64,000 bases of DNA from an uncultured Lachnospiraceae bacterium (GTDB taxonomy: Bacteria; Bacillota; Clostridia; Lachnospirales; Lachnospiraceae). Shown one piece after another: positions 43,370 to 52,105 of this stretch (the stretch's first letter is position 1; each line of letters starts with the position of its first letter). A program made the position numbers and the translations under genes. Location of the stretch: the NCBI GenBank assembly GCA_910587765.1, contig CAJUNR010000009.1, positions 1-64,000 on the forward strand, given 5' to 3'. The notes beneath the pieces were generated by a model that ran no database searches, was not told where the DNA came from, and was given only the letters and a program-made list of their open reading frames with translations.

Positions 43370-44023
43370 ATGGCAGTAGAAATGACGATCCAGGAATACG
43401 TCCGAGAGCGTTCGGAGAAGGACAGTTTTGAGACCGCAATGTTCATCTATGAATCGGCGCTGATTCAGATGGCAAGCCGGATTGAGGTATTGAGCAATGA
43501 GCTGAGCCACGTATACCAGTACAATCCGATCGAATATGTGAAGAGCCGGCTGAAGACTCCGGAGAGTATTATGAAGAAGCTCAGAAAAAACGGGCATAAT
43601 ATCACAATTGGCGATATGGTGGATTACGTGAATGACATTGCGGGAATCCGCATTACCTGTTCTTTTTTCTCCGAAGTTTATTTTCTGGCGGATATGCTGG
43701 CCAGACAGGATAATCTGTCGGTGATTCACATTAAGGATTATATCGGACGTCCCAAGGAAAGTGGTTATAAAAGCTATCATATGCTGCTGTCTATCCAGGT
43801 GGCGCTGGCGGACGCGGTGATTCCGACGAAAGTGGAGGTTCAGATCCGGACGATGGCCATGGATTTCTGGGCCAGCCTTGAGCACAAGATCTATTATAAA
43901 TACGAAGGAAATGCGCCGAAATATTTTGCCAGAGAACTGCAGGAGTGCGCATCCATCATCTCCAGACTGGATGCCAAGATGATGTCGCTGAATGAAGCGA
44001 TGAAACGGATCGACGGAGAGTGA
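43370..44023 (+). CDS. small alarmone synthetase (RelA/SpoT-type GTP pyrophosphokinase)
   Basis: 217 residues containing only a synthetase domain, with no HD hydrolase or TGS/ACT domains. Visible are RLKTPESIMKKLRK, VNDIAGIRITCSFFSEVY, KDYIGRPKESGYKSYHM and VEVQIRTMAMDFWASLEHKIYYK, matching RelP/RelQ proteins. It makes (p)ppGpp from ATP and GTP/GDP for stress signalling. It stands alone behind a structured leader. Confidence 0.9.
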   Translation: MAVEMTIQEYVRERSEKDSFETAMFIYESALIQMASRIEVLSNELSHVYQYNPIEYVKSRLKTPESIMKKLRKNGHNITIGDMVDYVNDIAGIRITCSFFSEVYFLADMLARQDNLSVIHIKDYIGRPKESGYKSYHMLLSIQVALADAVIPTKVEVQIRTMAMDFWASLEHKIYYKYEGNAPKYFARELQECASIISRLDAKMMSLNEAMKRIDGE

Positions 44024-44068
44024 GTTTCGGGTGGGGGAGAACCATCTTCCCCTGCGCATACGGAAAAA

Positions 44069-44153
44069 GACCGCCGTGAGCGGTCTTCGCCGCCGGCGAA
44101 TACGGCGGGAAAAATGAGGAGTGCCCCGGCAATACGGATGCCGGGGCTTATTA
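44069..44153 (+). terminator. terminator region after alarmone synthetase
   Basis: AAGACCGC-CGTGA-GCGGTCTT (44069-44088) has no T tract. GCCCCGGC and GCCGGGGC (44125-44149) pair and are followed by TTATTATG. The second is the likelier end point. The rest of the 384-base gap is AT-rich. Confidence 0.6.
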
Positions 44154-44338
44154 TGAAAAAATTTATCTATATGTCTTTTTGGCTGGTTCTCTTTTAACTT
44201 GTCTCTATTATATCAGGCAAATATGAATAAAATATGAATAAAAAATGAACTTATTGTAAAAATAGACAAAAAACAGAGAGAATAAATTGAAAAAATATAC
44301 AAAACCAATAAAATAGATTTTCTGAAAAAGTGAAGCGG

Positions 44339-44367
44339 TTGTCAAAACCGACGGGAAGTGCTAAAAT
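44339..44367 (+). promoter_or_regulatory. promoter of the Mn pyrophosphatase gene
   Basis: TTGTCA (44339-44344), 17 bp, TAAAAT (44362-44367), 40 bases before the ATG. A weaker candidate is TTGAAA (44287) with TAAAAT (44309). Confidence 0.65.
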
Positions 44368-44407
44368 AATTGCAGAAAAGGGAACAATATGGAAGAAGGA
44401 GAATCGT

Positions 44408-46054
44408 ATGGTTACAGAAACAGCGCCTGTCTATGTGATCGGACATAAGAATCCGGATACGGATTCCATCTGTTCCGCAATCGCATATGCGGAATTAAAG
44501 AACCGTCTGAACGGAGGCGGATATTGTGCGGCCAGAGCCGGACAGATTAATCAGGAAACGCAGTACGTGCTGAATTTCTTTCAGGTGTCCGCCCCCAAAT
44601 ATATAGAGGATGTCATGACGGATGTAAGAGATATTGAGATCCGAAAGACGAAAGGGGTTTCCGGAGAAATTTCTCTGAAAAAAGCCTGGAATATGATGCG
44701 CTCGCTGGGCGTGGTGACGCTTCCGATCACGGAGCACCGGAGGCTCCAGGGGCTGATTACGATCGGCGATATTGCCAACGCCTATATGGATGTGTATGAC
44801 AACTGCTGCCTGTCCGCGGCGCATACGCCGTATAAGAACATTCTGGAGACTCTGGACGCGGTCATGCTGAGCGGAGACGAAAACGCGGTCTATGAAAAGG
44901 GCGAAGTGGTGATCGCGGCGGCCAATCCGGATGTGATGGAGGATTATATCCACGAAGGGGATATGGTCATCCTGGGCAACCGTTATGAGTCTCAGCTCTG
45001 CGCCATTGAGATGAGTGCGGCGTGTATTGTCGTATGTATGGACGCCAAAGTGTCCAGGACCATCCGCAAGCTGGCGCAGGAGAATAACTGCAGTATCATT
45101 GTGACGCCTCATGATACGTTTACGGTGGCAAGGATGATCAATCAGAGCATGCCCATCTCTCATTTTATGAAAGAGGACAATCTGATCACCTTCAAAGTGA
45201 CGGAAAAGACGGAAGACATCAAGGGCATTATGGGGCAGAAGCGCTACCGGGATTTTCCGATTCTGGATATGGACGGAAATTATATCGGCATGATTTCCCG
45301 GCGGAATCTGTTGAACCTGCGCAAGAAACAGGTGATTCTGGTGGATCACAACGAAGCCAGCCAGACCGTGGACGGCATCGAACACGCGGATATCCTCGAG
45401 ATCATTGACCATCACCGGATCGGGACGCTGGAGACACTGGAGCCGGTCTTCTTCCGGAACCAGCCTCTGGGCTGTACGGCGACCATCATCTATCAGATGT
45501 ATCAGGAAAACGGGATTGAGATACCTAAGAACATTGCCGGACTGCTGATGGCGGCGATTCTGTCGGATACTCTGATGTTCCGTTCGCCGACCTGTACAGC
45601 GGTCGATCAGGCGGCAGCGGAGCGGTTGTCCGCGATCTGCGGCGTGGAAATCGAAGAATTTTCCATTGACATGTTCAGCGCGGGCAGCGACATGGGTTCC
45701 AAGACGCCCGGGGAGATTTTTAATCAGGACCGGAAAAAATTCCAGGTCAATGAGCACGAATTTATCGTGGCGCAGATCAACAGCATGAACAGCATCGAGC
45801 TGGATGAGATCAAGGAGAAGCTCATTCCTTATCTGAACGAAGAATTTGGCAATCTGGGAGTGGAGATGTGCTACGTGATGCTGACCAATATCGTGAAGGA
45901 GAAGACGGAGCTGCTCTGCTTCGGGGAGCATGCGAAGGATGTGGCAAGAACCGCATTCCAGCTCCCGGAAGACACGGTGGATATCAAGCTCAAAGGGCTG
46001 GTGTCGCGGAAGAAACAGTTGATTCCGAGTATTGTGACCGTTTTGCAGCAGTAG
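44408..46054 (+). CDS. ppaC: CBS-domain manganese-dependent inorganic pyrophosphatase
   Basis: 548 residues. The family II DHH catalytic core is split by a regulatory insert. VIGHKNPDTDSICSAIAYAELK begins the core; CBS domain 1 lies at about 70-125, a DRTGG domain at about 150-260 and CBS 2 at about 265-315. The core resumes at LVDHNEASQ, EIIDHHRIG, GCTATI and GLLMAAILSDTLMFRSPT. It hydrolyses pyrophosphate, with adenine nucleotides binding the CBS part in characterised relatives. GAAGGAG precedes the ATG. It ends at a shared bidirectional terminator. Confidence 0.92.
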   Translation: MVTETAPVYVIGHKNPDTDSICSAIAYAELKNRLNGGGYCAARAGQINQETQYVLNFFQVSAPKYIEDVMTDVRDIEIRKTKGVSGEISLKKAWNMMRSLGVVTLPITEHRRLQGLITIGDIANAYMDVYDNCCLSAAHTPYKNILETLDAVMLSGDENAVYEKGEVVIAAANPDVMEDYIHEGDMVILGNRYESQLCAIEMSAACIVVCMDAKVSRTIRKLAQENNCSIIVTPHDTFTVARMINQSMPISHFMKEDNLITFKVTEKTEDIKGIMGQKRYRDFPILDMDGNYIGMISRRNLLNLRKKQVILVDHNEASQTVDGIEHADILEIIDHHRIGTLETLEPVFFRNQPLGCTATIIYQMYQENGIEIPKNIAGLLMAAILSDTLMFRSPTCTAVDQAAAERLSAICGVEIEEFSIDMFSAGSDMGSKTPGEIFNQDRKKFQVNEHEFIVAQINSMNSIELDEIKEKLIPYLNEEFGNLGVEMCYVMLTNIVKEKTELLCFGEHAKDVARTAFQLPEDTVDIKLKGLVSRKKQLIPSIVTVLQQ

Positions 46055-46065
46055 ACTTTGGATAC

Positions 46066-46119
46066 AATATCGCTCTATTCCCCTGCGGTATCCGGCAGGG
46101 GAATAGAGCGATATTTAAT
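46066..46119. terminator. bidirectional terminator between ppaC and the GntR gene
   Basis: A perfect 21-bp stem (46066-46086 with 46095-46115) encloses an 8-base loop GGTATCCG. It sits between two convergent genes and includes the last bases of the regulator's coding frame. Confidence 0.9.
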
Positions 46120-46801
46120 TGCGGATCGTAATAATATGGGAAGTGGCGATTTTCTGCGCCTGTTCGTAGTCGCGTTCCCTGATGGCAGAGAGCAGATCCA
46201 GATGTTCCTGATGGATGGAATCCACCCGTCTCCGGTCTCTTCCGTTGGACGTCAGCTCGTGCAGCATCTGTTCCAGATGGGTAGCCGCCAGTACGGAAAA
46301 AGCGTTGAATATGTAGATGAAAAACGGATTCTTAGACAGACCGACGATCGCTTTGTGGAACGAGATATCCTGCTGTGTGCGGTCATGTACGGTCTGATGA
46401 TCCTCGTATCCGGCCAGATACGCTTCCAGCCCGTCGATTTCTTCATCGCTGGAATATTCAATCACATTTTTGATCGCGCCGAGTTCAATCCACTTGCGAA
46501 ATTCCATAAAATCGTCCATTGTACCCTTATTCATGATCAGCATGATTGACAGGACGTCGATCATGGAGCTTTCTGCGTGATCAACAACGTAATTCCCTTC
46601 TCCGTGTCTTTTCTCGACGATTCCCATCATTTCCAGAGAACGCAGCGCTTCTCTCACAGACGTGCGGCTCAATTGAAACATTTCGGTCATTTTTCTTTCC
46701 GACGGCAGTTTGTCTCCGCATTTTAATTCCCCGTTGGACAGCATGTTGCGGAGCTCCTTTATAATAATCTGGTAGCCCTTTGCTTCCTGTTCGCTTTTCA
46801 A
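46115..46801 (-). CDS. FadR/GntR-family regulator of the 2-hydroxyacid operon
   Basis: 228 residues. A GntR winged helix (GDKLPSERKMTEMFQLSRTSVREALRSLEMMGIVEKRHGEGNYV, about 26-73) is followed by an FCD effector domain (about 95-220) with metal-site residues such as Asp, His and His (DRTQQDISFHKAIVGLS, IHQEHLDLLSAI). FCD regulators often sense organic acids. It is divergent from the large operon at 47031, and two perfect TGGT-NNN-ACCA palindromes in between fit FadR-type operators. It is therefore the probable ligand-responsive switch. Confidence 0.85.
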   Translation of the reverse strand: MKSEQEAKGYQIIIKELRNMLSNGELKCGDKLPSERKMTEMFQLSRTSVREALRSLEMMGIVEKRHGEGNYVVDHAESSMIDVLSIMLIMNKGTMDDFMEFRKWIELGAIKNVIEYSSDEEIDGLEAYLAGYEDHQTVHDRTQQDISFHKAIVGLSKNPFFIYIFNAFSVLAATHLEQMLHELTSNGRDRRRVDSIHQEHLDLLSAIRERDYEQAQKIATSHIITIRN

Positions 46802-46947
46802 TTCAATCCCTCCTTTATTTCCATTATCTTACACAAAGAATGCCGTTTTGTCCAGAATCTGCAGATACTTCCAGTCCTTCTTTTTACAATTTATTGTATA
46901 TTTATCAGAAAATAATTGAAAATAGTCACAAATTGAAAGAAAAATAG

Positions 46948-47003
46948 TTGACAACTGGTCATACCAGTGTTATGATGAGATCACAGATATCTGGTATGAC
47001 CAG
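46948..47003 (+). promoter_or_regulatory. operon promoter with two GntR/FadR operators
   Basis: TTGACA (46948-46953), 17 bp, TATGAT (46971-46976). The spacer is almost entirely the palindrome ACTGGTCATACCAGT (46954-46968). A second site, CTGGTATGACCAG (46991-47003), lies just downstream; the two centres are 36 bp apart. Repressor bound to either would shut off the operon. Confidence 0.88.
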
Positions 47004-47030
47004 TTGGCAAGAATCGTAAAGGAGGGGAAT

Positions 47031-48464
47031 ATGGGTGCGGTAGATATTGTAATCATTGCGGCATATATGATTCTGATGCTGGTGCTTGGAATCTATGCGG
47101 GCAAAAAGCAGAAGAATACGGAAGACTATTTTCTGGCGGGGAAGAACGCGGACGTATTTTCGGTTGCCTGTCTGTGGCTGTCTTCCTGGATTGGAGGCGC
47201 GTCGATTGTCGGGACCGCGGAGCGGGCGTTTGATATGGGCGTCACGGCGGTCTGGTATGTGCTGATCATTGCGGTCAGCCTTGTGATCTTTGCGTTGTCT
47301 TTTATCAGGATGATCAAACGGCTCAGCGAGCGTTTTGACCTCACAACTTATCCGGATTTTATCGAACAGAGATATGACTCCAGGACACGTCTGGTCGCGA
47401 GTATCTGTACCATCCTGGGGATGACCGGGTTTGTGGCCAGCCAGTTTCTGGCGGGCGGTGCGATACTGAGCGCCCTGACGGGCTGGAATGCGAAGACGTC
47501 GCTGATCATCGTGGCGGTTGTCATCACCTTTTATACGGCTTTCGGTGGCCTGCTGGCGGTGACCTATACGGACTGGTTCCAGACATTGATTTTGCTGGTG
47601 GGAATTGTTGTCCTGGGAGTCCCGGCCTGTTATGCAAAGCTTGACGGAGGGCTGCAGGCGTTTCAAGCGCTGCCGGAAGGATATTTCGATCTGGGAAGCT
47701 GGGGCTGGCTCAGTATTGCGGGACTGGGTGTGTCGACGCTGTTTTCCTTCTATACGAATATGGATAATTATACCCGCTGTATTGCCGCCAAAGACGAGAA
47801 GGTTTCCATGAAAGGAGCGATGATCGCCGCCGCCGGCATCTTCTTCGTCGCCGTGTCGGCAACGTTCCTTGGCATGTGCGCCAAAATCATCGTTCCTGAG
47901 GCAACCGGGGCCAACGCGCTGGCGTATCTGATCGTGGACATCTTTCCGTCCGGGCTCAGAGGAATCCTGCTGATCGGCATTATTGCGGCGATCATGTCCT
48001 CGGCCGACATCTGTATGCTGACGGCGTCCACCAGTCTTGCGAAGGATGTCTACCGGCGGTATATCCGCCCTCAGGTATCCGATCAGGAGCTGCAGAAAGT
48101 AACAATTGGCTGTTCATTTGCCATCGGCGTGATCGCGGTTCTGATCACGCTTAACAGCCAGAACATCATCGACGTTCTGTTTATCGCGTTGACGATCAAT
48201 TCGGCCGGCCTGTTTCTGCCGACAGTGTTCGGGATGTTCTGGGAGAAAGCCAATTCACACGCGGCGTTTCTTTCCACCTTGTGTTCGCTCCTGGCGATTC
48301 TGTTCTGGTTTGCAGGAGGGACGATGGGATGGGGAGGCGTCTTCCGGATGGATCCGTTATGGCCGGGCGTTTTGATATCCGCAGTTTTGTTTTTCCCTCT
48401 CAGTATCTGGAAAGAACAGACGCCGGAGGAAAAACAGAAGGTGCGGGATTTTATGAAACAATAA
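47031..48464 (+). CDS. sodium:solute symporter family permease
   Basis: 477 residues with about 13 membrane helices. SSS-family features include YFLAGKNADVFSVACLWLSSWIGGASIVG near the N-terminus and IIAAIMSSADICMLTASTSLAKDVYRRY. It probably takes up an organic acid together with sodium. It is the first gene of the operon and follows AAGGAGGGG. Upstream extension to 47004 was rejected because it overlaps the operator. Confidence 0.88.
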   Translation: MGAVDIVIIAAYMILMLVLGIYAGKKQKNTEDYFLAGKNADVFSVACLWLSSWIGGASIVGTAERAFDMGVTAVWYVLIIAVSLVIFALSFIRMIKRLSERFDLTTYPDFIEQRYDSRTRLVASICTILGMTGFVASQFLAGGAILSALTGWNAKTSLIIVAVVITFYTAFGGLLAVTYTDWFQTLILLVGIVVLGVPACYAKLDGGLQAFQALPEGYFDLGSWGWLSIAGLGVSTLFSFYTNMDNYTRCIAAKDEKVSMKGAMIAAAGIFFVAVSATFLGMCAKIIVPEATGANALAYLIVDIFPSGLRGILLIGIIAAIMSSADICMLTASTSLAKDVYRRYIRPQVSDQELQKVTIGCSFAIGVIAVLITLNSQNIIDVLFIALTINSAGLFLPTVFGMFWEKANSHAAFLSTLCSLLAILFWFAGGTMGWGGVFRMDPLWPGVLISAVLFFPLSIWKEQTPEEKQKVRDFMKQ

Positions 48465-48490
48465 CTGAAATTATTTAAGGAGGTATTTAT

Positions 48491-49465
48491 ATGAATGTAG
48501 TATTTACGGTATTTCCGGAAAACAAGGACCGCAGTATCGAGACGGAGCTGTCGTGTCTTCCGGCGGATGTAAAGGTGTCAAGAGCTGTTTACGATATGGA
48601 GCATCTGGAAGACTATTATGAGAAGCTCAGCGAGGCGGATGCGGTCATTACGGATTTTGCGCCTATCGACCGGGCTGTGATCGACCGGATGACTCACTGT
48701 AAAATCATCGCGCTGGAGACGACCGGATATAATTTTGTCGACGTGGCATATGCGAAAGAAAAACAGATTGCGGTCAGTTACATTTCCGAATACTGTACGC
48801 AGGAAGTTGCGGACCATGCGATGACATTGATTCTTGCTCTGGAGCGCCGTCTTCCCTTCCTGCACCAGCAGATCGAGCACAGGGGGGCGTGGGAGATGGA
48901 GAGCATCCAGTCTCTCGGCGTACGCAGGATCGAGGGCCAGGTGCTGGGCATTCTGGGTTTGGGAAAGATCGGCAGAGCGGTGGCAAAACGCGCGAAGGCA
49001 TTCGGGCTGCGGGTAATCGCGTACGATCCGTACATCGCCAGGGAAACCGGGGAAGAGCTGGGCGTGAAGATCACAGAGCTGGAGGAAGTGCTGGCAGAAT
49101 CGGATATTATCAGTATTCATATGAATCTGACAAAGGAAAACACCGGATTCTTTAATATGGAATTGTTCCGGAAGCTGAAGAAGTGTCCGTTTATCATCAA
49201 CGTTGCCAGGGGAGGCGCGATCGTGGAGGCGGATCTGGCACGGGCGCTGGATGAGCATCTGGTCCAGGGCGCCGGGCTGGATGTCCTGGAGAGCGAAAAT
49301 CCGAATCTGGAAAATCATCCTCTGATGCATCGCGACAACGTGATCCTGACTCCTCACACGGCGTTCTATTCCGACGACTCCTATCAGGCTTCCCTCAGGA
49401 TCGCAGCCTCCAATGTGCGGTATTTCTTCGAGGGGAAGCCGGAGAAGATATGCAGTCTTTTATAA
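48491..49465 (+). CDS. D-2-hydroxyacid dehydrogenase
   Basis: 324 residues. The NAD-binding GLGKIGRAVAKR sits at about 155-166. The catalytic Arg (NVARGGAIVE), Glu and His (TPHTAFYSDDSY) are all present. Such enzymes oxidise D-2-hydroxy acids to 2-oxo acids, or the reverse. It follows the symporter and precedes the 2-oxoacid:ferredoxin oxidoreductase subunits, so oxidation in the catabolic direction is likely. The substrate is unknown. Confidence 0.85.
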   Translation: MNVVFTVFPENKDRSIETELSCLPADVKVSRAVYDMEHLEDYYEKLSEADAVITDFAPIDRAVIDRMTHCKIIALETTGYNFVDVAYAKEKQIAVSYISEYCTQEVADHAMTLILALERRLPFLHQQIEHRGAWEMESIQSLGVRRIEGQVLGILGLGKIGRAVAKRAKAFGLRVIAYDPYIARETGEELGVKITELEEVLAESDIISIHMNLTKENTGFFNMELFRKLKKCPFIINVARGGAIVEADLARALDEHLVQGAGLDVLESENPNLENHPLMHRDNVILTPHTAFYSDDSYQASLRIAASNVRYFFEGKPEKICSLL

Positions 49466-49493
49466 AAACAGGGGATGAAAGGAGAATGCCGAT

Positions 49494-49706
49494 ATGGAAA
49501 AAGTAGTACTGCACACTCAGAGATGCAAAGGATGTTATCTGTGCATCCGTGAATGTCCGAAGCAGGCCGTTAAAAAAGCGGGGGTAAGCAACAAAAAAGG
49601 GTATGAAGTGATTCAGGTGGACGAATCGCTGTGCGTAGCGTGCGGGACCTGTTATGTCGTCTGTCCGGATTATGTGTTTGAAATCCGCAGGGACGACCGG
49701 ACGTGA
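49494..49706 (+). CDS. 2-oxoacid:ferredoxin oxidoreductase delta subunit (2[4Fe-4S] ferredoxin)
   Basis: 70 residues with two 4Fe-4S motifs, CKGCYLCIRECP and CVACGTCYVVCP. It relays electrons from the catalytic subunits to ferredoxin. It lies directly before the alpha-type subunit. Confidence 0.9.
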   Translation: MEKVVLHTQRCKGCYLCIRECPKQAVKKAGVSNKKGYEVIQVDESLCVACGTCYVVCPDYVFEIRRDDRT

Positions 49707-49727
49707 GAAAGGAGGAGATAGAGCAGC

Positions 49728-50795
49728 ATGGACAAAGTATTGATGAAGGGCAATGAAGCGCTTGCAGAAGCAGTCATAAGGTCGGGATGCCGTTTTTACG
49801 GAGGCTATCCGATCACACCTCAGAACGAGATACTGGAATATTTAAGCGTGCGGATGCCGGAGGCCGGAGGGGCGTTCGTTCAGGCGGAATCGGAGCTTGC
49901 CGCCGTTAATATGGTATTGGGTGCGGCGTCGGCAGGGGCGAGAGCGCTCACTTCCTCTTCCGGTCCGGGTTACTCGCTGTTCCAGGAGGGGATCTCCTAT
50001 CTGGTTGCGGGCGATATCCCGGCCGTCATTATCGACGTGGCGCGTTTTGGCAGCGGAATCGGGGAGATCAGTCAGGGACAGTGCGACTATAAACTGGTGA
50101 CCCGGGGGAACGGGCACGGAGATTCGCATCTTCTGGTTCTGGCGCCCTGTTCCGTACAGGAGAGCGTCGATCTGATGATGCTTGCTTTTCCGCTGGCGGA
50201 AAAGTACCGGCATCCGGTCATCCTGCTGTCTGACGCGGCCATCGGGCAGATGGTGGAGCCTGTCCTTCTGCCGGAAGCGGTGACTGTGGACATCGACCGG
50301 GATGAGTGGACGGTAAAAGGCTGCAAAGGAACGGACGAATCGAAAAAGATTACCAACGTCTTTTATTATATGGACGACTATAATTCTTATTTAAGGGACA
50401 AGTACCGCCGGATGCAGGAGGAAGAACAGCGGTTTGAGCGCATTCAGACGGAGGACGCGCAGCTGATTCTGGTTGCCTACGGGATCAGCGCAAGGGTCTG
50501 TAAGGAGGCGGTGCGCATGGCCAGATCTCTGGGAATCCGCCTGGGACTGATCCGTCCGATCTCCATCTTCCCGTATCCGCGGAAAGCTTTTGAGGGGCTT
50601 CCGGATTGCTGTAAGGCGTTTCTGACCGTAGAGATGAGTATTACGGGACAGATGGCGGACGATGTCAGGCTGGCGTTGGACTGCAGATATCCGGTCTATA
50701 CCTACGGAACGGGAATCAAGGTGCCTGCCAGTGCGGATATTGTAAGGATTGCATCCAATCTTATTGAAGGAAAAGCGGAAAAGGAGGTGTTTTAA
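49728..50795 (+). CDS. 2-oxoacid:ferredoxin oxidoreductase alpha subunit
   Basis: 355 residues, pyrimidine-binding domain of thiamine-dependent enzymes plus a C-terminal transketolase-like domain. Signatures are GCRFYGGYPITPQNEILEYL, QAESELAAVNMVLGAASAGARALTSSSGPGYSLFQEG and RPISIFPYP. It resembles KorA/VorB for 2-oxoglutarate or branched-chain 2-oxo acids. It works with the beta and gamma subunits encoded next. Confidence 0.9.
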   Translation: MDKVLMKGNEALAEAVIRSGCRFYGGYPITPQNEILEYLSVRMPEAGGAFVQAESELAAVNMVLGAASAGARALTSSSGPGYSLFQEGISYLVAGDIPAVIIDVARFGSGIGEISQGQCDYKLVTRGNGHGDSHLLVLAPCSVQESVDLMMLAFPLAEKYRHPVILLSDAAIGQMVEPVLLPEAVTVDIDRDEWTVKGCKGTDESKKITNVFYYMDDYNSYLRDKYRRMQEEEQRFERIQTEDAQLILVAYGISARVCKEAVRMARSLGIRLGLIRPISIFPYPRKAFEGLPDCCKAFLTVEMSITGQMADDVRLALDCRYPVYTYGTGIKVPASADIVRIASNLIEGKAEKEVF

Positions 50796-51539
50796 ATGGT
50801 GCTCAAGGCTCCTGAAAGGATTACTTATACAGACGGACATTCCTTTTGCCCGGGCTGCGGTCACGGGACGGCGATTCGCCTGATCGGAGAGGTGCTGGAG
50901 GAACTGAGGCTGGAAGAGGACACGATTATTGTGCTGGATGTCGCCTGCGGAGGAATGCCGATTGATGTCTGGCGTTACGATACGATCGAGGCGGCTCACG
51001 GCAGACCGGTTCCCACGGCTGTCGGCGTGAAGATGGTGCGGCCGGATCAGCCGGTCCTGGCATATCTGGGAGACGGCGCCGCTTATTCCATCGGTCTGGC
51101 GGAGACGATTCATGCGGCCAGAAGAAACGATAATATCGCGGTGATCGTTTTGAACAACTGTGTGTTCGGAATGACCGGAGGACAGATGTCTCCGACGACT
51201 CTGCAGGGACAGATCACCACATCGTCCCCCGGGGGAAAAAGTATGGAGTCGGGAGGCGGTACGCTGGATGTGATCCGGCTGCTGAGCACCATGGACATCG
51301 CCTATCTTGCGAGAGGGGCGGTCTGTGACAGCGCAAATATCAGAAAGACGAAGAAATATATAAAAAGAGCCATGGAAAAGCAGTTACATAAGGAAGGTTT
51401 CGGGCTGGTGGAAATTCTGTCGCCGTGTCCGACGAACTGGAAGATGACGCCGGTCCGGTGTATGGAGCACATCAAGGAACAGATTCTGCCGGTATTTCCG
51501 GTAGGAGAATTTATCGGAAAGGAAGGTGAATCCGTGTGA
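50796..51539 (+). CDS. 2-oxoacid:ferredoxin oxidoreductase beta subunit (TPP-binding)
   Basis: 247 residues. FCPGCGHGTAIR near the N-terminus and the TPP/Mg motif LGDGAAYSIGLAETIHAARRN...NNCVFGMTGGQMSPTT are typical of KorB/VorA. It binds thiamine diphosphate and performs decarboxylation. AAAAGGAGG precedes the ATG. The end overlaps the gamma start as GTGA. Confidence 0.92.
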   Translation: MVLKAPERITYTDGHSFCPGCGHGTAIRLIGEVLEELRLEEDTIIVLDVACGGMPIDVWRYDTIEAAHGRPVPTAVGVKMVRPDQPVLAYLGDGAAYSIGLAETIHAARRNDNIAVIVLNNCVFGMTGGQMSPTTLQGQITTSSPGGKSMESGGGTLDVIRLLSTMDIAYLARGAVCDSANIRKTKKYIKRAMEKQLHKEGFGLVEILSPCPTNWKMTPVRCMEHIKEQILPVFPVGEFIGKEGESV

Positions 51540-52084
51540 CAACAGAGATTATATGCGCCGGTTTCGGCGGACAGGGAGTGCTGACGATGGGGCTGATTCT
51601 CGCCAGGGCCGGCTATCAGCAGGGAAAAAACATTACCTGGTATCCTTCCTACGGAGCGGAGATGAGAGGCGGAACGGCGAACTGCAACGTAAAGCTGTCC
51701 GATGAAGAGATCGGAAATCCCTATTGCAGCCGGCTGAACCTTCTGGTGGCGATGAATGAACCGTCCGTGGAACGCTTTGAGGAGATGCTCGTATCCGGAG
51801 GGACGCTTTTGTATAACAGCGATATGGTGGATGAAAAACGCCGGTTCAGAGATGATATCCGCGTGATTCCCGTGCCGGCCGGCACGCTGGCCTTTGAGTT
51901 GCAGAATCCCCAGAGTGCGAACGTGGTAGCGCTGGGAGCTGTGGCAAAGCATTTGCCCATTTTTACCGGGGATGAACTCAAAAGCGCGGTGCGTCTCTAT
52001 TTTAAGGATAAGGGGAAGGAAAAATACAACGACCTGAACAGCAGAGCCTTTGACGCCGGCTATTACATGGAACTCTCTCCCTGA
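51536..52084 (+). CDS. 2-oxoacid:ferredoxin oxidoreductase gamma subunit
   Basis: 182 residues starting from GTG. ICAGFGGQGVLTMGLILARAG and YGAEMRGGTANCNVKLS are the family signatures. It completes the four-subunit enzyme that turns a 2-oxo acid and CoA into acyl-CoA, CO2 and reduced ferredoxin. Translational coupling with the beta gene is likely. Confidence 0.92.
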   Translation: MTTEIICAGFGGQGVLTMGLILARAGYQQGKNITWYPSYGAEMRGGTANCNVKLSDEEIGNPYCSRLNLLVAMNEPSVERFEEMLVSGGTLLYNSDMVDEKRRFRDDIRVIPVPAGTLAFELQNPQSANVVALGAVAKHLPIFTGDELKSAVRLYFKDKGKEKYNDLNSRAFDAGYYMELSP

Positions 52085-52105
52085 GCAGAAAAGGAGGAAT
52101 GGTTT

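Noticed and set aside
44495..45931. 478-codon minus-strand frame over the pyrophosphatase
   Set aside because: Antisense shadow with His/Gln/Arg-rich composition; the plus strand has clear DHH and CBS domains.
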